64,000 bases of DNA from Terriglobia bacterium (GTDB taxonomy: Bacteria; Acidobacteriota; Terriglobia; JAJPHL01). Position numbers and translations under genes: made by a program. Below are positions 1 through 9,973 of the stretch, piece by piece (position 1 is the first letter of the stretch; each line of letters starts with the position of its first letter). The DNA is taken from positions 62,001 through 126,000 of the forward strand of contig JAJPHL010000068.1 of the NCBI GenBank assembly GCA_021325275.1, read 5' to 3'. The notes beneath the pieces were generated by a model. It was not told the origin of the DNA and made no database searches. It saw only the letters and a list, made by a program, of their open reading frames with translations.

Positions 1-3000
1 GGCATCGGATTGTATCGCAGCATCGATGGCGGCACGACCTGGACCGACGCGATCAACGAGAATCTGGGTGCCAACGGCGTGGATACCCATGTCGATCAAC
101 AGGCGATGGTTTGGACACCCAACGGCGCAACTTTTTATTTTGGCAACGATGGCGGAGTCTACAGCACCAGCAGCGCCTCGCAGCCGGTGATCAACTTCAC
201 GAATCTCAATGGCAACCTGACGCTGACGCAGTACTATCCGGGCCTGGCGATTCATCCCACCAACATCAATCAGGCCATTGGAGGCACGCAGGACAACGGC
301 ATGGAGCGCTACAACGGCTCCGCGGTTACGGAGTGGGTCACCTGCGGCGACGGCGGATGGGCGGTCTACGATCCGGCGAATTCATCAACCATCTACGCCG
401 CTTGCATCAGGGGCGACGTTCGCCGGTCGACCGATGGGGGCGATACGTGGACCCAAGTCGGCAACAATATCCCGCCGGGAGTGACGAACTTCATTGCTCC
501 GCTGGTGATCGATCAAAACAGCCGCGTCTATTTTGGGACCGACACGGTCCTGCAAACAACCGACGGGGGAAATACCTGGAATCGTATTTCGCCGGCCATC
601 GGCAACGGAACTCCCATTACTTCGTTGGCGGTCTCGCCGAACAATGCGAACACGATCATCGCCGGGACCTTTCAGGGAAAAGTCTACATAACGACGAACG
701 CCTCCACATGGAATGACAAGACCGGCACATTGCCCGGGAGATCGGTTACACAAGTGATTGCGGACCCATCCAACGTCACGACGTTCTACGTGCTCTACTC
801 GGGATTCAGCAGCGTGACGCCATCCACGCCCGGCCACGTTTTCCGTTCGCAAGATAGCGGCGCGACGTGGAAGAGCATCGACGGGAATTTGCCTGACATT
901 CCGGCGGACGATCTGGCGGTGGACCCCGATATCGCCAACACCCTGTATCTCGCCACGGACTTGGGCGTCTTCGTCAGTTCCAATGGAGGAACTTCGTGGA
1001 GTTCCTTGGGGAGCGGATTTCCCAACGTCGCGGTGATGGGACTGAAGCTCCATCGGCAATCGCGCACACTACGCGCGGCAACCTACGGTCGTGGACTGTG
1101 GGATCTTTCGGTGCCGTGCAGCGGCCAAAATCCGCCGCCATCGATCACGGCGATCTCTCCCGCCATCCAGACGGCGGGATCGCCGGCCTTCGCGCTGACG
1201 GTTACCGGTTCCGGTTTCGGCCCAGGATCGGTGGTGCAGTGGAACGGTGCTTCCAGGGTCACAACCGGCACTGGCACGCAGTTGTCCGCCGCGATCACCG
1301 CCGCCGACATTGCCACTGCGGGAACGGCCTCGGTGACGGTGTTCATGCCCGCACCCGGCGGCGGCGTATCGAATCCGTTTGTGTTTGTCACGGGCGCGAC
1401 GAATCCCACGCCTACGGTCACTTCCATCAGTCCCGGCACGGTCAATGCCGGATCGGGACCGGCCACAATCACCGTGAATGGCACGAATTTTCTGGCTGGC
1501 GCCGCGGTGCAATGGAATGGCGCTCCGCACGCTTACGCTTTGGTGAATCCCACGCGCCTGCAAATCGCCGCCACGGCGGCGGATCTGGCCTCCGCCGGTT
1601 CGGCGAACATCACGGTGACGAATCCCACGCCGGGCGGCGGAACCTCCAATGCGCTGACTTTGTTTGTGACGAATCCACGCGCCGGTGTGGAGATTGCCGG
1701 GAGTCCTTGGCTATACCCCGCCTCGACGATCGCGGCCACCAGCGCGCCGCTGGGCGCGGTTCAAAAGGTCAACTTTGATAATGCCGGGAATCTGCTGGTT
1801 CCCGATACCAGCAACTGTCTGGTCTATCGGTTGAACGTCGCGAGCGGGAATCTCAATACGATCGCCGGCACCGGCAATTGCGTGGGCGGCGGATTGTATC
1901 GTCTAACCGGACCGGCACAAGCAGTCAGCGATTCCAAGGGCAACGTTTACATTCTCGATCAGTTTTCATTTCGCGTGGTCAAACTGAACAGCGACACATC
2001 GATGACCACCGTAGTGGGCGGCGCGCAGGGTTTCGATGTCGGTGACGGCGGGCCGGCCACTTCGGCATCTCTTTCTGTGTCCGAATCCCTGGCCTTCGAT
2101 TCGGCGGGAAACCTCTATATCTCCGACACCAATGCCTACCGAATCCGTAAAGTCGACCCGAGCGGCATCATCACCACGATTGCCGGAACCGGTACCCCCG
2201 GCTACTCCGGCGACGGCGGACCCGCGATCTCGGCGCAAATCAATTTTGTCCAATCGTTGGCGATTGATTCGGCCGGCAACCTGCTTTTCGCCGACACGGA
2301 CAATAATTGCGTTCGCAAGATCGATGCCGGAGGAAAAATTTCAACCGTCGCCGGACAGTGCGGCCAAACCAAGTCCGGCAGCACCGGCGATGGCGGGCCC
2401 GCCACGAGCGCGTTGTTTGCGCAACCGAAGGGCATCGCACTCGACTCCGCCGGCGATCTTTACATCGCCGACACAGGCAACAGTCGCATCCGCAGAGTCG
2501 ATGCATCATCGGGCCTGATTACCACGGTTGCGGGAACCGGCGTGCTGTCGTTTTCCGGAGACGGCGGTACGGCCACGAAAGCGGCGCTGAATCGGCCCCA
2601 GGGAGTGGCCATCGATTCAAGCGGGAATCTCTGGATCGCGGACAGCGGCAATTACCGCGTCCGGATGGTCGCCGCGGCGAGCGGCCAGATCAATACCGTC
2701 GTAGGCAACGGCGGATTTAAGTTTGCCGGCGACGGTGGGCCGGCGACGAACGCCAACTTCAACGGGCCCCAGGGCGTCGCCGTCGATGCGGCAGGAAATG
2801 TGTACGTTGCCGATACCAGCAACCATCGCATTCGCAAGATCACCACCGACGGTGTAGTGAGAACCATCGCAGGAAACGGCACTCCGGGATTCTCCGGCGA
2901 CGGCGGCCCGGCCGTCAATGCCGCGCTCAGCAGCCCGCAGAATTTGGTCGTCGATCCGCAAGGCAACGTGTACATCGCCGATTCCGGAAACGACCGCGTG

Positions 3001-4401
3001 CGGCGCGTGGGCACGGATGGAAACATCAGCACCTTTGCGGGCGGCGGCGCGAGCCCGAATGATGGACAAGCGGCTACCGCGGCGTTTCTTGCGGGTTTCC
3101 AGTCCGCCCTCTTTCACGATGGGACGAACCTCTACATCGGCGACAACAGCCGGCTTCGCATCGTGACGCCAGACGGCAAGATCAACACCGTGGCCGGATC
3201 GTTCAGCGGGTTTCAATCCACCGGTGACGGTGGACCCGCAACGAAGGCCGGGATCGCCGGCGTCGCGGGAATAACGATGGACGGCAGCGGCAACATTTTC
3301 CTCGCTACCAATCATTCAGTTCGCCGAATCGGAACCGATGGAATCATCAACACGGTTGCGGGCACCGGTGTGCTGGGTCCGGATTTCCAGCCACAGATCG
3401 CTCCTCCCGCGATCCTGGCGACCAGCACGGCGGATCTGCAAGGCCCCTTCGGCTTGGCGGCGGATGGCGCTGGAAATGTAGCCATCTCCGACGATGCCGG
3501 GGTCATTAATCGCGTCTACGAGTTGAGCCCGGTGGGTTCATTCACAACTCTCGCCAGCGGAGCGGACACTACAATCGGCGCTCGGGTGTTATCGCCGCAT
3601 GGACTGGCTGTCGACGGGGCAGGCAATTTATACATTGCCGACACCGGCAACGATCGCATCCTGAAAATCCCCGGCGCAATGGCGTCGGTCCCACTGCCGG
3701 TGGCGCCGAATAACGGTATCGTCAACGGCGCCAGCTTTGCGCCATCAGCCGCGGTCAGCCCGTGGTCGATTGCATCATTGTTTGGATCCAACCTGGCCAG
3801 CCGGACCACAGGCGCCACAACTTTGCCGTTGCCGACTTCGCTCGGCGGCACATCGGTTGTTGTGAATGGCGCGCCCGCGCCCTTGTTCTTCACTTCAACG
3901 GGACAAATCAATTTCCAAGTGCCGGTGGAAGCGACGGGGACATCGGCGACGGTTGCGGTGTCGTCGCGCGGCGCGGTGGGCAACTCCGTCACGCTGGCGA
4001 TCGCGCCCGCGGCGCCCGGCATTTTCACGGCGGACTCGAGCGGACGGGGTCAGGCGGCATTGCTCAACCAGGACAGTTCACCAAATAGCGCGACGAATCC
4101 CGCCGCGGCCGGCAGCGTGCTGCAAATTTTCGCGACCGGTTTGGGCGCGACGTCGCCCGCGGTTGCCACGGGGAAACCGGGCGCCAGCTCCGCGCCGTTC
4201 AACCAGACCACCACGACTCCCGTAGTGCTTTTCAACGGGACTCCTTCGCCGAGCGTGCAATTTTCCGCAGCCGCGCCGGGATTTGTGGGTCTTTATCAGG
4301 TGAACGCGGTGATCCCGCTGGGGACCGCCTCGGGAACGGTGACGTTGCAGATCCAAATCGGCGGCGCGACGAGCAACACGGCGACCATAGCCGTGAAATA
4401 A
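1..4401 (+). CDS. Giant secreted beta-propeller protein (BNR + IPT/TIG + NHL + TIGR03437-like), 5' partial
   Basis: The frame is open from the first base, so the N-terminus and any signal peptide lie outside the window. About 1,466 residues are visible. The first ~365 contain sialidase/VPS10-type Asp-box repeats (SxDxGxTW, for example STDGGDTW and SQDSGATW). Two IPT/TIG Ig-like domains follow at about 375-555. From about 575 to 1225 there are ten or more NHL-type repeats with the recurring pattern G-N-L/V-Y-I-A-D-T-x-N-x-R-I-R and linkers such as GDGGPAT. The last ~225 residues form the C-terminal domain common in Solibacter-type secreted proteins (starts near VNGASFAP). Such proteins are extracellular or surface-bound; binding of glycans or proteins is inferred, no enzyme activity is evident. 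The same C-terminal domain ends two other proteins in the window. Confidence 0.85.
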   Translation, partial: GIGLYRSIDGGTTWTDAINENLGANGVDTHVDQQAMVWTPNGATFYFGNDGGVYSTSSASQPVINFTNLNGNLTLTQYYPGLAIHPTNINQAIGGTQDNGMERYNGSAVTEWVTCGDGGWAVYDPANSSTIYAACIRGDVRRSTDGGDTWTQVGNNIPPGVTNFIAPLVIDQNSRVYFGTDTVLQTTDGGNTWNRISPAIGNGTPITSLAVSPNNANTIIAGTFQGKVYITTNASTWNDKTGTLPGRSVTQVIADPSNVTTFYVLYSGFSSVTPSTPGHVFRSQDSGATWKSIDGNLPDIPADDLAVDPDIANTLYLATDLGVFVSSNGGTSWSSLGSGFPNVAVMGLKLHRQSRTLRAATYGRGLWDLSVPCSGQNPPPSITAISPAIQTAGSPAFALTVTGSGFGPGSVVQWNGASRVTTGTGTQLSAAITAADIATAGTASVTVFMPAPGGGVSNPFVFVTGATNPTPTVTSISPGTVNAGSGPATITVNGTNFLAGAAVQWNGAPHAYALVNPTRLQIAATAADLASAGSANITVTNPTPGGGTSNALTLFVTNPRAGVEIAGSPWLYPASTIAATSAPLGAVQKVNFDNAGNLLVPDTSNCLVYRLNVASGNLNTIAGTGNCVGGGLYRLTGPAQAVSDSKGNVYILDQFSFRVVKLNSDTSMTTVVGGAQGFDVGDGGPATSASLSVSESLAFDSAGNLYISDTNAYRIRKVDPSGIITTIAGTGTPGYSGDGGPAISAQINFVQSLAIDSAGNLLFADTDNNCVRKIDAGGKISTVAGQCGQTKSGSTGDGGPATSALFAQPKGIALDSAGDLYIADTGNSRIRRVDASSGLITTVAGTGVLSFSGDGGTATKAALNRPQGVAIDSSGNLWIADSGNYRVRMVAAASGQINTVVGNGGFKFAGDGGPATNANFNGPQGVAVDAAGNVYVADTSNHRIRKITTDGVVRTIAGNGTPGFSGDGGPAVNAALSSPQNLVVDPQGNVYIADSGNDRVRRVGTDGNISTFAGGGASPNDGQAATAAFLAGFQSALFHDGTNLYIGDNSRLRIVTPDGKINTVAGSFSGFQSTGDGGPATKAGIAGVAGITMDGSGNIFLATNHSVRRIGTDGIINTVAGTGVLGPDFQPQIAPPAILATSTADLQGPFGLAADGAGNVAISDDAGVINRVYELSPVGSFTTLASGADTTIGARVLSPHGLAVDGAGNLYIADTGNDRILKIPGAMASVPLPVAPNNGIVNGASFAPSAAVSPWSIASLFGSNLASRTTGATTLPLPTSLGGTSVVVNGAPAPLFFTSTGQINFQVPVEATGTSATVAVSSRGAVGNSVTLAIAPAAPGIFTADSSGRGQAALLNQDSSPNSATNPAAAGSVLQIFATGLGATSPAVATGKPGASSAPFNQTTTTPVVLFNGTPSPSVQFSAAAPGFVGLYQVNAVIPLGTASGTVTLQIQIGGATSNTATIAVK

Positions 4402-4418
4402 TGAGCCGTGAAATAATG
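4389..4418. repeat. 15-bp perfect tandem duplication at a gene end
   Basis: The 15-base unit AGCCGTGAAATAATG occurs twice in direct tandem. The first copy spans the last codons and stop of the upstream gene and the second lies in the 24-base gap before the next gene. It looks like a recent slippage duplication with no evident function. Confidence 0.8.
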
Positions 4419-4425
4419 GTGCACT

Positions 4426-4911
4426 GTGAGTAAGAACGAATCGACGAAACCGAAGAGTGATCGTCCCCACATGCCGGGCTACGGCATCGTTCCCGCCGAT
4501 CAAGGCGACCTGTTGCCTTGGGAGTGGGCCGAAAAACGCCTGTCGGAGTCGCACAACTATTGGATTTCCACGGTGCGTCCCGATGGCCGGCCGCATTGCA
4601 TGGGCGTGTGGGGCGTGTGGGCGGAGAATCAGTTTTGGTTTTCCAGTGGCGCGCAGTCGGTGAAGACCAAGAATCTTCTGAAAAACGCCTATTGCGTGAT
4701 CTGCACCGAAGATGCCAGCCAGCCGGTGGTGCTGGAGGGAACGGCGCGTCAAATTACCGAAACGCCGAAGGCCGCCAGCGCTGTCTACAAAGCGAAATAC
4801 AAGTACGAGCTCGATCCAGCGATGGGCCCGATCTTCGTGGTCACGCCGAAGGTGGCGTTTGGCCTGGTCGAATATCAAATGATGAAGACGGCCACGCGCT
4901 GGAAATTCTAG
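4426..4911 (+). CDS. Pyridoxamine 5'-phosphate oxidase-fold (PPOX) family protein
   Basis: This 161-residue protein has the split-barrel FMN-binding layout of the PPOX superfamily: a strand ending in YWISTVRPDGRPH, then VWFxxxxxFWFSSG-like strands, SVKTKNLLKN and a C-terminal TPKVAFGLVEYQ strand before a final W-K-F. Family members bind FMN, F420 or haem and catalyse small redox reactions; the substrate here cannot be told. The start is a GTG 24 bases after the previous stop, because the nearby ATG frame closes at once. An ATG at 4471 is a possible alternative. It is followed convergently by the aconitase gene. Confidence 0.75.
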   Translation: MSKNESTKPKSDRPHMPGYGIVPADQGDLLPWEWAEKRLSESHNYWISTVRPDGRPHCMGVWGVWAENQFWFSSGAQSVKTKNLLKNAYCVICTEDASQPVVLEGTARQITETPKAASAVYKAKYKYELDPAMGPIFVVTPKVAFGLVEYQMMKTATRWKF

Positions 4912-4981
4912 CGCCTACTTGGCCGCGAGAAACTTGTACGCTTGCATTGCGACGTTCGCGTCCACGATCGGGCCGGAAAAG

Positions 4982-6925
4982 CTAAACCGAAAACGCTTCC
5001 TTGCCTTCCTTCTGCACCGCCGGCACCACGCCACCCGCCGACTGGATCCGCAGCGCAATGGCACTCACGGGATCAGCGCGAAATTCGCGCGTGCCGAGCC
5101 GCACCACGCCCGCGGCGGCGTCGATGGAAATCGCGTCGCCGTCGTGGACCGCGGAGTGAAACGCGTCGTCGTGCACCAGGAAAAACGGAATCGCTTCGTT
5201 CACCAGATTCCGTTTGTGGATGTACGCCACCGACTTGGCGATCACCGCCTTGACGCCCGAGTACTTCAGCGCCCACGCGGCGTGTTCGCGGCTGCTGCCC
5301 GATCCCCAGCCTTCGCCGGCCACGCAAATATCTTCGCCACGGGCGACGCGCGCGCGAAAATCGGGGCGCACGTAGCGGAACGCCGCGTCGGCGATCGCCG
5401 CCGGTTCCACGAGGTGGCAGAATTCGCCGGGAATCATCGCGTCGGTGTCCACGTGATTGCCAAAGAGTTGCGCATGGCCGCGAATTACTCCGTTGGCATG
5501 CGCCGCTGCCGCGTGCGTGGCGTGCGCCGCCGCGACCGAAGAGGTATCGGGCTCGGCGATGCGAATTTCCGGCGGCGATCCCGCTGGTTTCAAGTACGAC
5601 GCGAACTCCGCAGGAGATAGCGCCGCCAGTAACGGGCGCGGATCGGCGATCCGCATCGAAATCGCGCTCGCCGCGACCGTCGGCGCGCTGGCCAGCCAGG
5701 CAATCGATCCTTGTCCCATGCGATTTTCGAAGTTGCGATTTTGGCTCGACAGCCAATTCTCGCCGGGACCCGCTTTGTCGCTGGCGATTCCCAAGCACAT
5801 CGAGCATCCCGACGCGCCCACGCGGAAGCCGGCGCGTTCGTAAATCGCCAGCAAGCCTTTGGCGCGCAAGTTCTCGGCGATTTCCCGCGATCCGGGGACC
5901 ATCAAACGAGGCGCATCCGGTTTGGGCACGCCGTTCTCCAGCGCCTGGCGCAACACCATCGCGCCGAGGATCAACTCTTCTTCGGTGGTGGTGCACGCAC
6001 CGATGAACATGCCTTGCATTTCCATTCCCGCGACTTGATCGACCGGAAAAACATTGTCGGGTGAAAACGGTTTGGCCACTTGCGGCGCGATCTTCGACAA
6101 ATCGAACGCGTGACGCGCCACGTACTCGGCGCCTTCGTCGGCGCGAAAGTACAGGGCCGCCTTGTTGTCGCTGTGCCGCGACGCCAGCAGGGCGGCCGTG
6201 GCGCGATCGGCGGGGAAAATGCCGTTCAGTCCGCCGAACTCGGCGGTCATGTTGGCGACCGTGAACCGAAAGTCCGTGGAAAAATCCTCGAGCGCGTCGC
6301 CGACGTATTCCACCGATCGCTCCATCGCCGTGGTGTTGCGTCCCAACTCGCCCAGCGTCTTCAGGATCACGTCTTTGCCCGTGATTCCGAATGGCAAGCG
6401 ATTGTTGTACGCCACTTGGATCGCCTCGGGCACTTGAATCCATGTTTCGCCGAGAACCATGGCGATGCAAACGTCCGCGCCGCCCAGGCCAATGGCGAAC
6501 GTGCCTAATCCACCGTGCGACGAAGTATGCGAGTCCGCGCCGATGACGGTTTGTCCCGGCTGCACCAAGTCGCGATAGAACTTGGTGTGCATGATGGTTT
6601 CGTTGGCATCGTAAAAGTGTTTGAGCCGCGCTTCCTGTGCGAACTCGCGAGAGAGACGCACGAGTTTTTGGGTGCGCGGATCGTTGGCCAGCGTGTTGGG
6701 ATCGACGGTGTGATCGAGCGCCAGGTAAAAACGCTCGCCGTTGGCGAGCTTCGGACGGCCCAGCTTTTCGTACGTGGCGTTCATGCCGTTCCACGCCAAC
6801 TCGGAGGAAATCGTCCAATCGACGCGGATGCGCAGGATGTCGCCGGTTTCCACCCAAGGGCGCGTCCAGCCGATCGCGTGATGACGCAGGATTTTCTGCG
6901 TCAGCGTCATGGGCGTTTGGCTCAC
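4982..6925 (-). CDS. Aconitase-family hydratase, fused large (LeuC-type) and small (LeuD-type) subunits
   Basis: The 647-residue protein is a [4Fe-4S] hydro-lyase of the aconitase/isopropylmalate isomerase superfamily. The large domain covers about residues 1-430 with GADSHTSSHGGLG near 130. The cluster cysteines are one in GACTTTEEE near 308 and a CxxC in GCSMCLG near 373-376. The swivel (LeuD-like) domain begins near 480 and carries the substrate-binding loop GSGSSREHA near 541. Domain order and length (shorter than AcnA at ~890) resemble prokaryotic aconitase X / homoaconitase-like fused proteins. It may act as aconitase, homoaconitase or isopropylmalate dehydratase; the sequence alone does not decide. 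No leu or lys genes are adjacent, which argues mildly for a TCA role. Confidence 0.85.
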   Translation of the reverse strand: MSQTPMTLTQKILRHHAIGWTRPWVETGDILRIRVDWTISSELAWNGMNATYEKLGRPKLANGERFYLALDHTVDPNTLANDPRTQKLVRLSREFAQEARLKHFYDANETIMHTKFYRDLVQPGQTVIGADSHTSSHGGLGTFAIGLGGADVCIAMVLGETWIQVPEAIQVAYNNRLPFGITGKDVILKTLGELGRNTTAMERSVEYVGDALEDFSTDFRFTVANMTAEFGGLNGIFPADRATAALLASRHSDNKAALYFRADEGAEYVARHAFDLSKIAPQVAKPFSPDNVFPVDQVAGMEMQGMFIGACTTTEEELILGAMVLRQALENGVPKPDAPRLMVPGSREIAENLRAKGLLAIYERAGFRVGASGCSMCLGIASDKAGPGENWLSSQNRNFENRMGQGSIAWLASAPTVAASAISMRIADPRPLLAALSPAEFASYLKPAGSPPEIRIAEPDTSSVAAAHATHAAAAHANGVIRGHAQLFGNHVDTDAMIPGEFCHLVEPAAIADAAFRYVRPDFRARVARGEDICVAGEGWGSGSSREHAAWALKYSGVKAVIAKSVAYIHKRNLVNEAIPFFLVHDDAFHSAVHDGDAISIDAAAGVVRLGTREFRADPVSAIALRIQSAGGVVPAVQKEGKEAFSV

Positions 6926-6942
6926 AGCTTCATTCTAGCAGG

Positions 6943-7024
6943 AAGGGAAAGACGAGGCCGAGCCACGAGGCCCGAGGCCCGAGTAAAAGCTTGCTGACTC
7001 GGAACTCGGGCCTCGGAACTCGGA
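6943..7024. repeat. Period-7 palindromic array (ACTCGGR type)
   Basis: The left part is built from GAGGCCC/CGAGGCC steps and the right part from ACTCGGA/ACTCGGG heptads. The two halves are largely complementary around an AAGCTT-containing centre and could form a long hairpin. It lies just past the stop codon of the BACON-repeat gene and may end its transcription. The design matches the ACTCAGS arrays at 29735 and 50341. Confidence 0.6.
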
Positions 7025-7032
7025 ACTATGTC

Positions 7033-9834
7033 TTACTGCATCGTGATAGTCGCCTGCGCGCCCGTGGCGATGCCGCCCACCGACACGACAACGAGCGCAT
7101 CGCCGGACGGAACGCCGCTCGGAATCACGACGTTCACTTGATACAACCCGGCGAAACCCGGCGCCATGCCGGCGTACTGCACCGTGGCCGCTTGTCCGCC
7201 GATCATCACCGTGACCGGTGACACCGTTGCGTCGGTGCCCGCGGACGCGTTGCCGTCCGCCAGCGGCGTTTGCACCGCGCCGAGACCCGTGGCGTAGAGC
7301 AACACCACTTCGCCCGCTTTCGCCGGCGCCGTGGCGCTCACCGCCGAGTAATCGGCGCCATGCAGAAATGCGCCGGGTCCCGTGCCGTTTTGCGACACCG
7401 TGAACAACGCCGGCGACGCCGGCGCGAGCATCACGGTTTGCGGCGGCGTGATCACGCCGTTGCTTGACACGACCACGTCCGCTTGCGCCGCGCCTTGCAC
7501 CTCCCACGGCACTTCCAGGTTGATCTGCTGCGGTGAAGTGCTCGTCGAAACCATCGCGGCGGGGAAGCCGCCGATGGTCACGCTGACGCCCGCGAGCGAC
7601 GTCGGCAGCGGCAAGGATGACGCGATGCCCGTGCCGGTGGAGAGATTCACGCCGAAGATCGACACCAGCCCGCCGGCCGTGAGCGGCGTGGGTGACGGCG
7701 CGTAACTAGCCGCGCTCACCGTGCCGCCTTGATAGACCAGCGCGCTGGTCACGGTGTCGGACTCGATGTCGCCCGACACGGACACGGCGTTGGAAACCGC
7801 TGTGCTGGTCTGCGCGTTCGCAGTGAGCACGAGCGGTCCCGCCACCAACGCCTCGAAGACGCCGGAGTACGTACCGTCGCCGTTGTCGGTCAGCACAAGC
7901 GACGGTTCGGTGTTCGATGAACTCACCGTGACGGTCGCGCCTGTTACGGCCGCGCCCGTTTGGTCCATGAGATTGAATGTGACGTTCAATCCCATGTTCA
8001 CTTGACTGATGAATCCGATCGCGGGAGCGGAAAAGAATCCCGTCAGCGTGGGAGTCGCGGCCGCACCGGCGACGCCGCTTGTAATCGCGCCGCCACTGCT
8101 GGTTGCCTGCCCACCGGTCGCGACCACCACAAGATGGACGCGCAGTGTCACGGTGTTCGTTCCGGTCGCGGTAGCCGCGGGCGTGAAGACCACGCTGCCG
8201 TCATACACGCCGGCCGCGAGGCCCTTCGTGTTGACCGACACAGTGATGGCGGTGGTCGTGTTGCCCGATGTCGGCGTTGCGCTCAGCCACGTTCCACCGG
8301 AATTGGTGGAGACGGCCGCCGTCCAAGCGAGCGTCGCGCCGCCTTCCACTTCCAGCAGTACGCTCTGCGGTCCCGGACTCGATTGGCCCGCGACGGCGCT
8401 GAATCCAATGCCGCCGGGTTCCACTTCCAACTCTATCGACTCGTTCGCCCCGTGCACCTTTAGCGCGACGACCACGTCGTGCGTTACTTGCGACGCGCCG
8501 GGCGTTTGAATTTCGATCTTGCCGAGGTACCAACCCGGAGCAAGCGTCCCCGCGACGCTCGCGCTCACCGACGCCGTGGTGAAACTCGACGTGGTGATCG
8601 AGCCGGACGTGGGCGAAACACTCAGCCAGTTACCGCCGCTTGCCGTGCTGGCCGCCGCGGTGAATGAGAGTCCCGTGGCTTGGCTGGTGATGTGAATGTC
8701 ACGGCTCGCCGGCGTGACCACGCCTTGGCCGAAGTGAAATTCCATTACCTTCGGATGCACGTGGACGACCGGTTGCGACGCGCCGTCGACTTCCATGTAC
8801 ACGTGCGTCACCGCGGTTTGGCTCGCGCCGCTCACGTTGATTTTTGCGGAGTAAACTCCTTTCGCGAGACCCGCGGAATTCGCCGTCACGGTTACGGCGG
8901 AAGGAGTAGTGCCCGACGTCGCGCTCAGTGAGAGCCATGACGTGGCGGCGGTGGAGTCATACGCGATGGTGGCGGTCCAGGAAATGGTTCCCGATCCGCC
9001 GTTGGTGATATTGAGAGTTCTCTGTTGCACCGTTCCGGTCGATGGACACGCTTTTGGAGGCGCACAATTATCGTCGGGATCGAAGAACATCACCGGCGGA
9101 TCGAGATCCAGAGCCGGCGGCTTCGTTGCCGCTACGTTGAACGTAACGCTCACGGTGCCAACCGAACCGCCTGACGTGACCGCGACGGTTCCACTGTAAG
9201 ATCCCGCTGCGAGTCCCGTGGGATCCGCCATCACTTTCAGTGCATCGTTCGCCATGCCGGAGGTCGCGCCGAGCTTGAGCCATGTGCCTCCGGGAGGCGT
9301 GGTCACTGTGGCGGTTGCGGTCCAACTCGCCGCCGCTGCGGCCGGGCTGATGATCATCACGCTTTGCGCGGGCGGCGCCGATCCGCCGGCCACAGCGTCA
9401 AATTCCAAATGTGACGGACGCACGATGATGGTCGCAAGACTATTGCCTTCCACTTCGAGCAGCACCCCGATCGTCGCGGACGCGCTGAAACCCGTCGCGG
9501 CGATGGTGATCGTGCCGGCATACTCGCCCGCGGCGAGTCCGCTCGAATTCACCGAGACCGTCAGCGTCGCCGCGCCCGATCCTGACGTGGGCGAAACGCT
9601 CAGCCAGCTACCGCCGGTGGCGGTGGAAGCCGTCGCGGTGAACGATCCCAGCGCGACGCTGCCCACGGCGCTCAGCTTTACTTGCTGCGGCGCGAGAGTC
9701 GCACTGCCGGTTTGACGGAAAAACAAAAAGTTAGGTTGAACAACAAGGCCCGCGGCGCTGGAAGCCGCGGAAACTTGAGCAGCGAGCGGAATTGCGATCG
9801 CGGCTAGACAGAAACAGAAAAGGATGCGCCTCAT
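7033..9834 (-). CDS. Secreted BACON-type Ig-repeat protein with TIGR03437-like C-terminus
   Basis: A 933-residue exported protein. Residues 1-23 are a clear signal peptide (MRRILFCFCLAAIAIPLAAQ). Five repeats of ~100-110 residues follow between about 30 and 570, each with the BACON-type core GG-x-WLSVSPTSG followed by G-x-Y-x-G/A-x-I. A further Ig-like region covers about 575-695 and the shared Solibacter-type C-terminal domain runs from about 700 to the end (GGTVSAASYAPSPTPL...). BACON domains are thought to bind carbohydrate or mucin, so a surface or extracellular binding role is likely; no catalytic motif is visible. The start has a good ribosome site (AGGAG) eight bases upstream. It is transcribed alone, with a palindromic array at its 3' end. 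Confidence 0.8.
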   Translation of the reverse strand: MRRILFCFCLAAIAIPLAAQVSAASSAAGLVVQPNFLFFRQTGSATLAPQQVKLSAVGSVALGSFTATASTATGGSWLSVSPTSGSGAATLTVSVNSSGLAAGEYAGTITIAATGFSASATIGVLLEVEGNSLATIIVRPSHLEFDAVAGGSAPPAQSVMIISPAAAAASWTATATVTTPPGGTWLKLGATSGMANDALKVMADPTGLAAGSYSGTVAVTSGGSVGTVSVTFNVAATKPPALDLDPPVMFFDPDDNCAPPKACPSTGTVQQRTLNITNGGSGTISWTATIAYDSTAATSWLSLSATSGTTPSAVTVTANSAGLAKGVYSAKINVSGASQTAVTHVYMEVDGASQPVVHVHPKVMEFHFGQGVVTPASRDIHITSQATGLSFTAAASTASGGNWLSVSPTSGSITTSSFTTASVSASVAGTLAPGWYLGKIEIQTPGASQVTHDVVVALKVHGANESIELEVEPGGIGFSAVAGQSSPGPQSVLLEVEGGATLAWTAAVSTNSGGTWLSATPTSGNTTTAITVSVNTKGLAAGVYDGSVVFTPAATATGTNTVTLRVHLVVVATGGQATSSGGAITSGVAGAAATPTLTGFFSAPAIGFISQVNMGLNVTFNLMDQTGAAVTGATVTVSSSNTEPSLVLTDNGDGTYSGVFEALVAGPLVLTANAQTSTAVSNAVSVSGDIESDTVTSALVYQGGTVSAASYAPSPTPLTAGGLVSIFGVNLSTGTGIASSLPLPTSLAGVSVTIGGFPAAMVSTSTSPQQINLEVPWEVQGAAQADVVVSSNGVITPPQTVMLAPASPALFTVSQNGTGPGAFLHGADYSAVSATAPAKAGEVVLLYATGLGAVQTPLADGNASAGTDATVSPVTVMIGGQAATVQYAGMAPGFAGLYQVNVVIPSGVPSGDALVVVSVGGIATGAQATITMQ

Positions 9835-9973
9835 ATCTTCTCCTTATTTCAATTCGCATATGCGAACGACTTCAGAGGAAGTGGCTAGGGCGGTGTCTCG
9901 ATTCAATAAACCCAGACTAGTGCGGGAATGTTGCTATGAGCAATGGAACGGCGGGCCTAGTCGAACGACAGAC

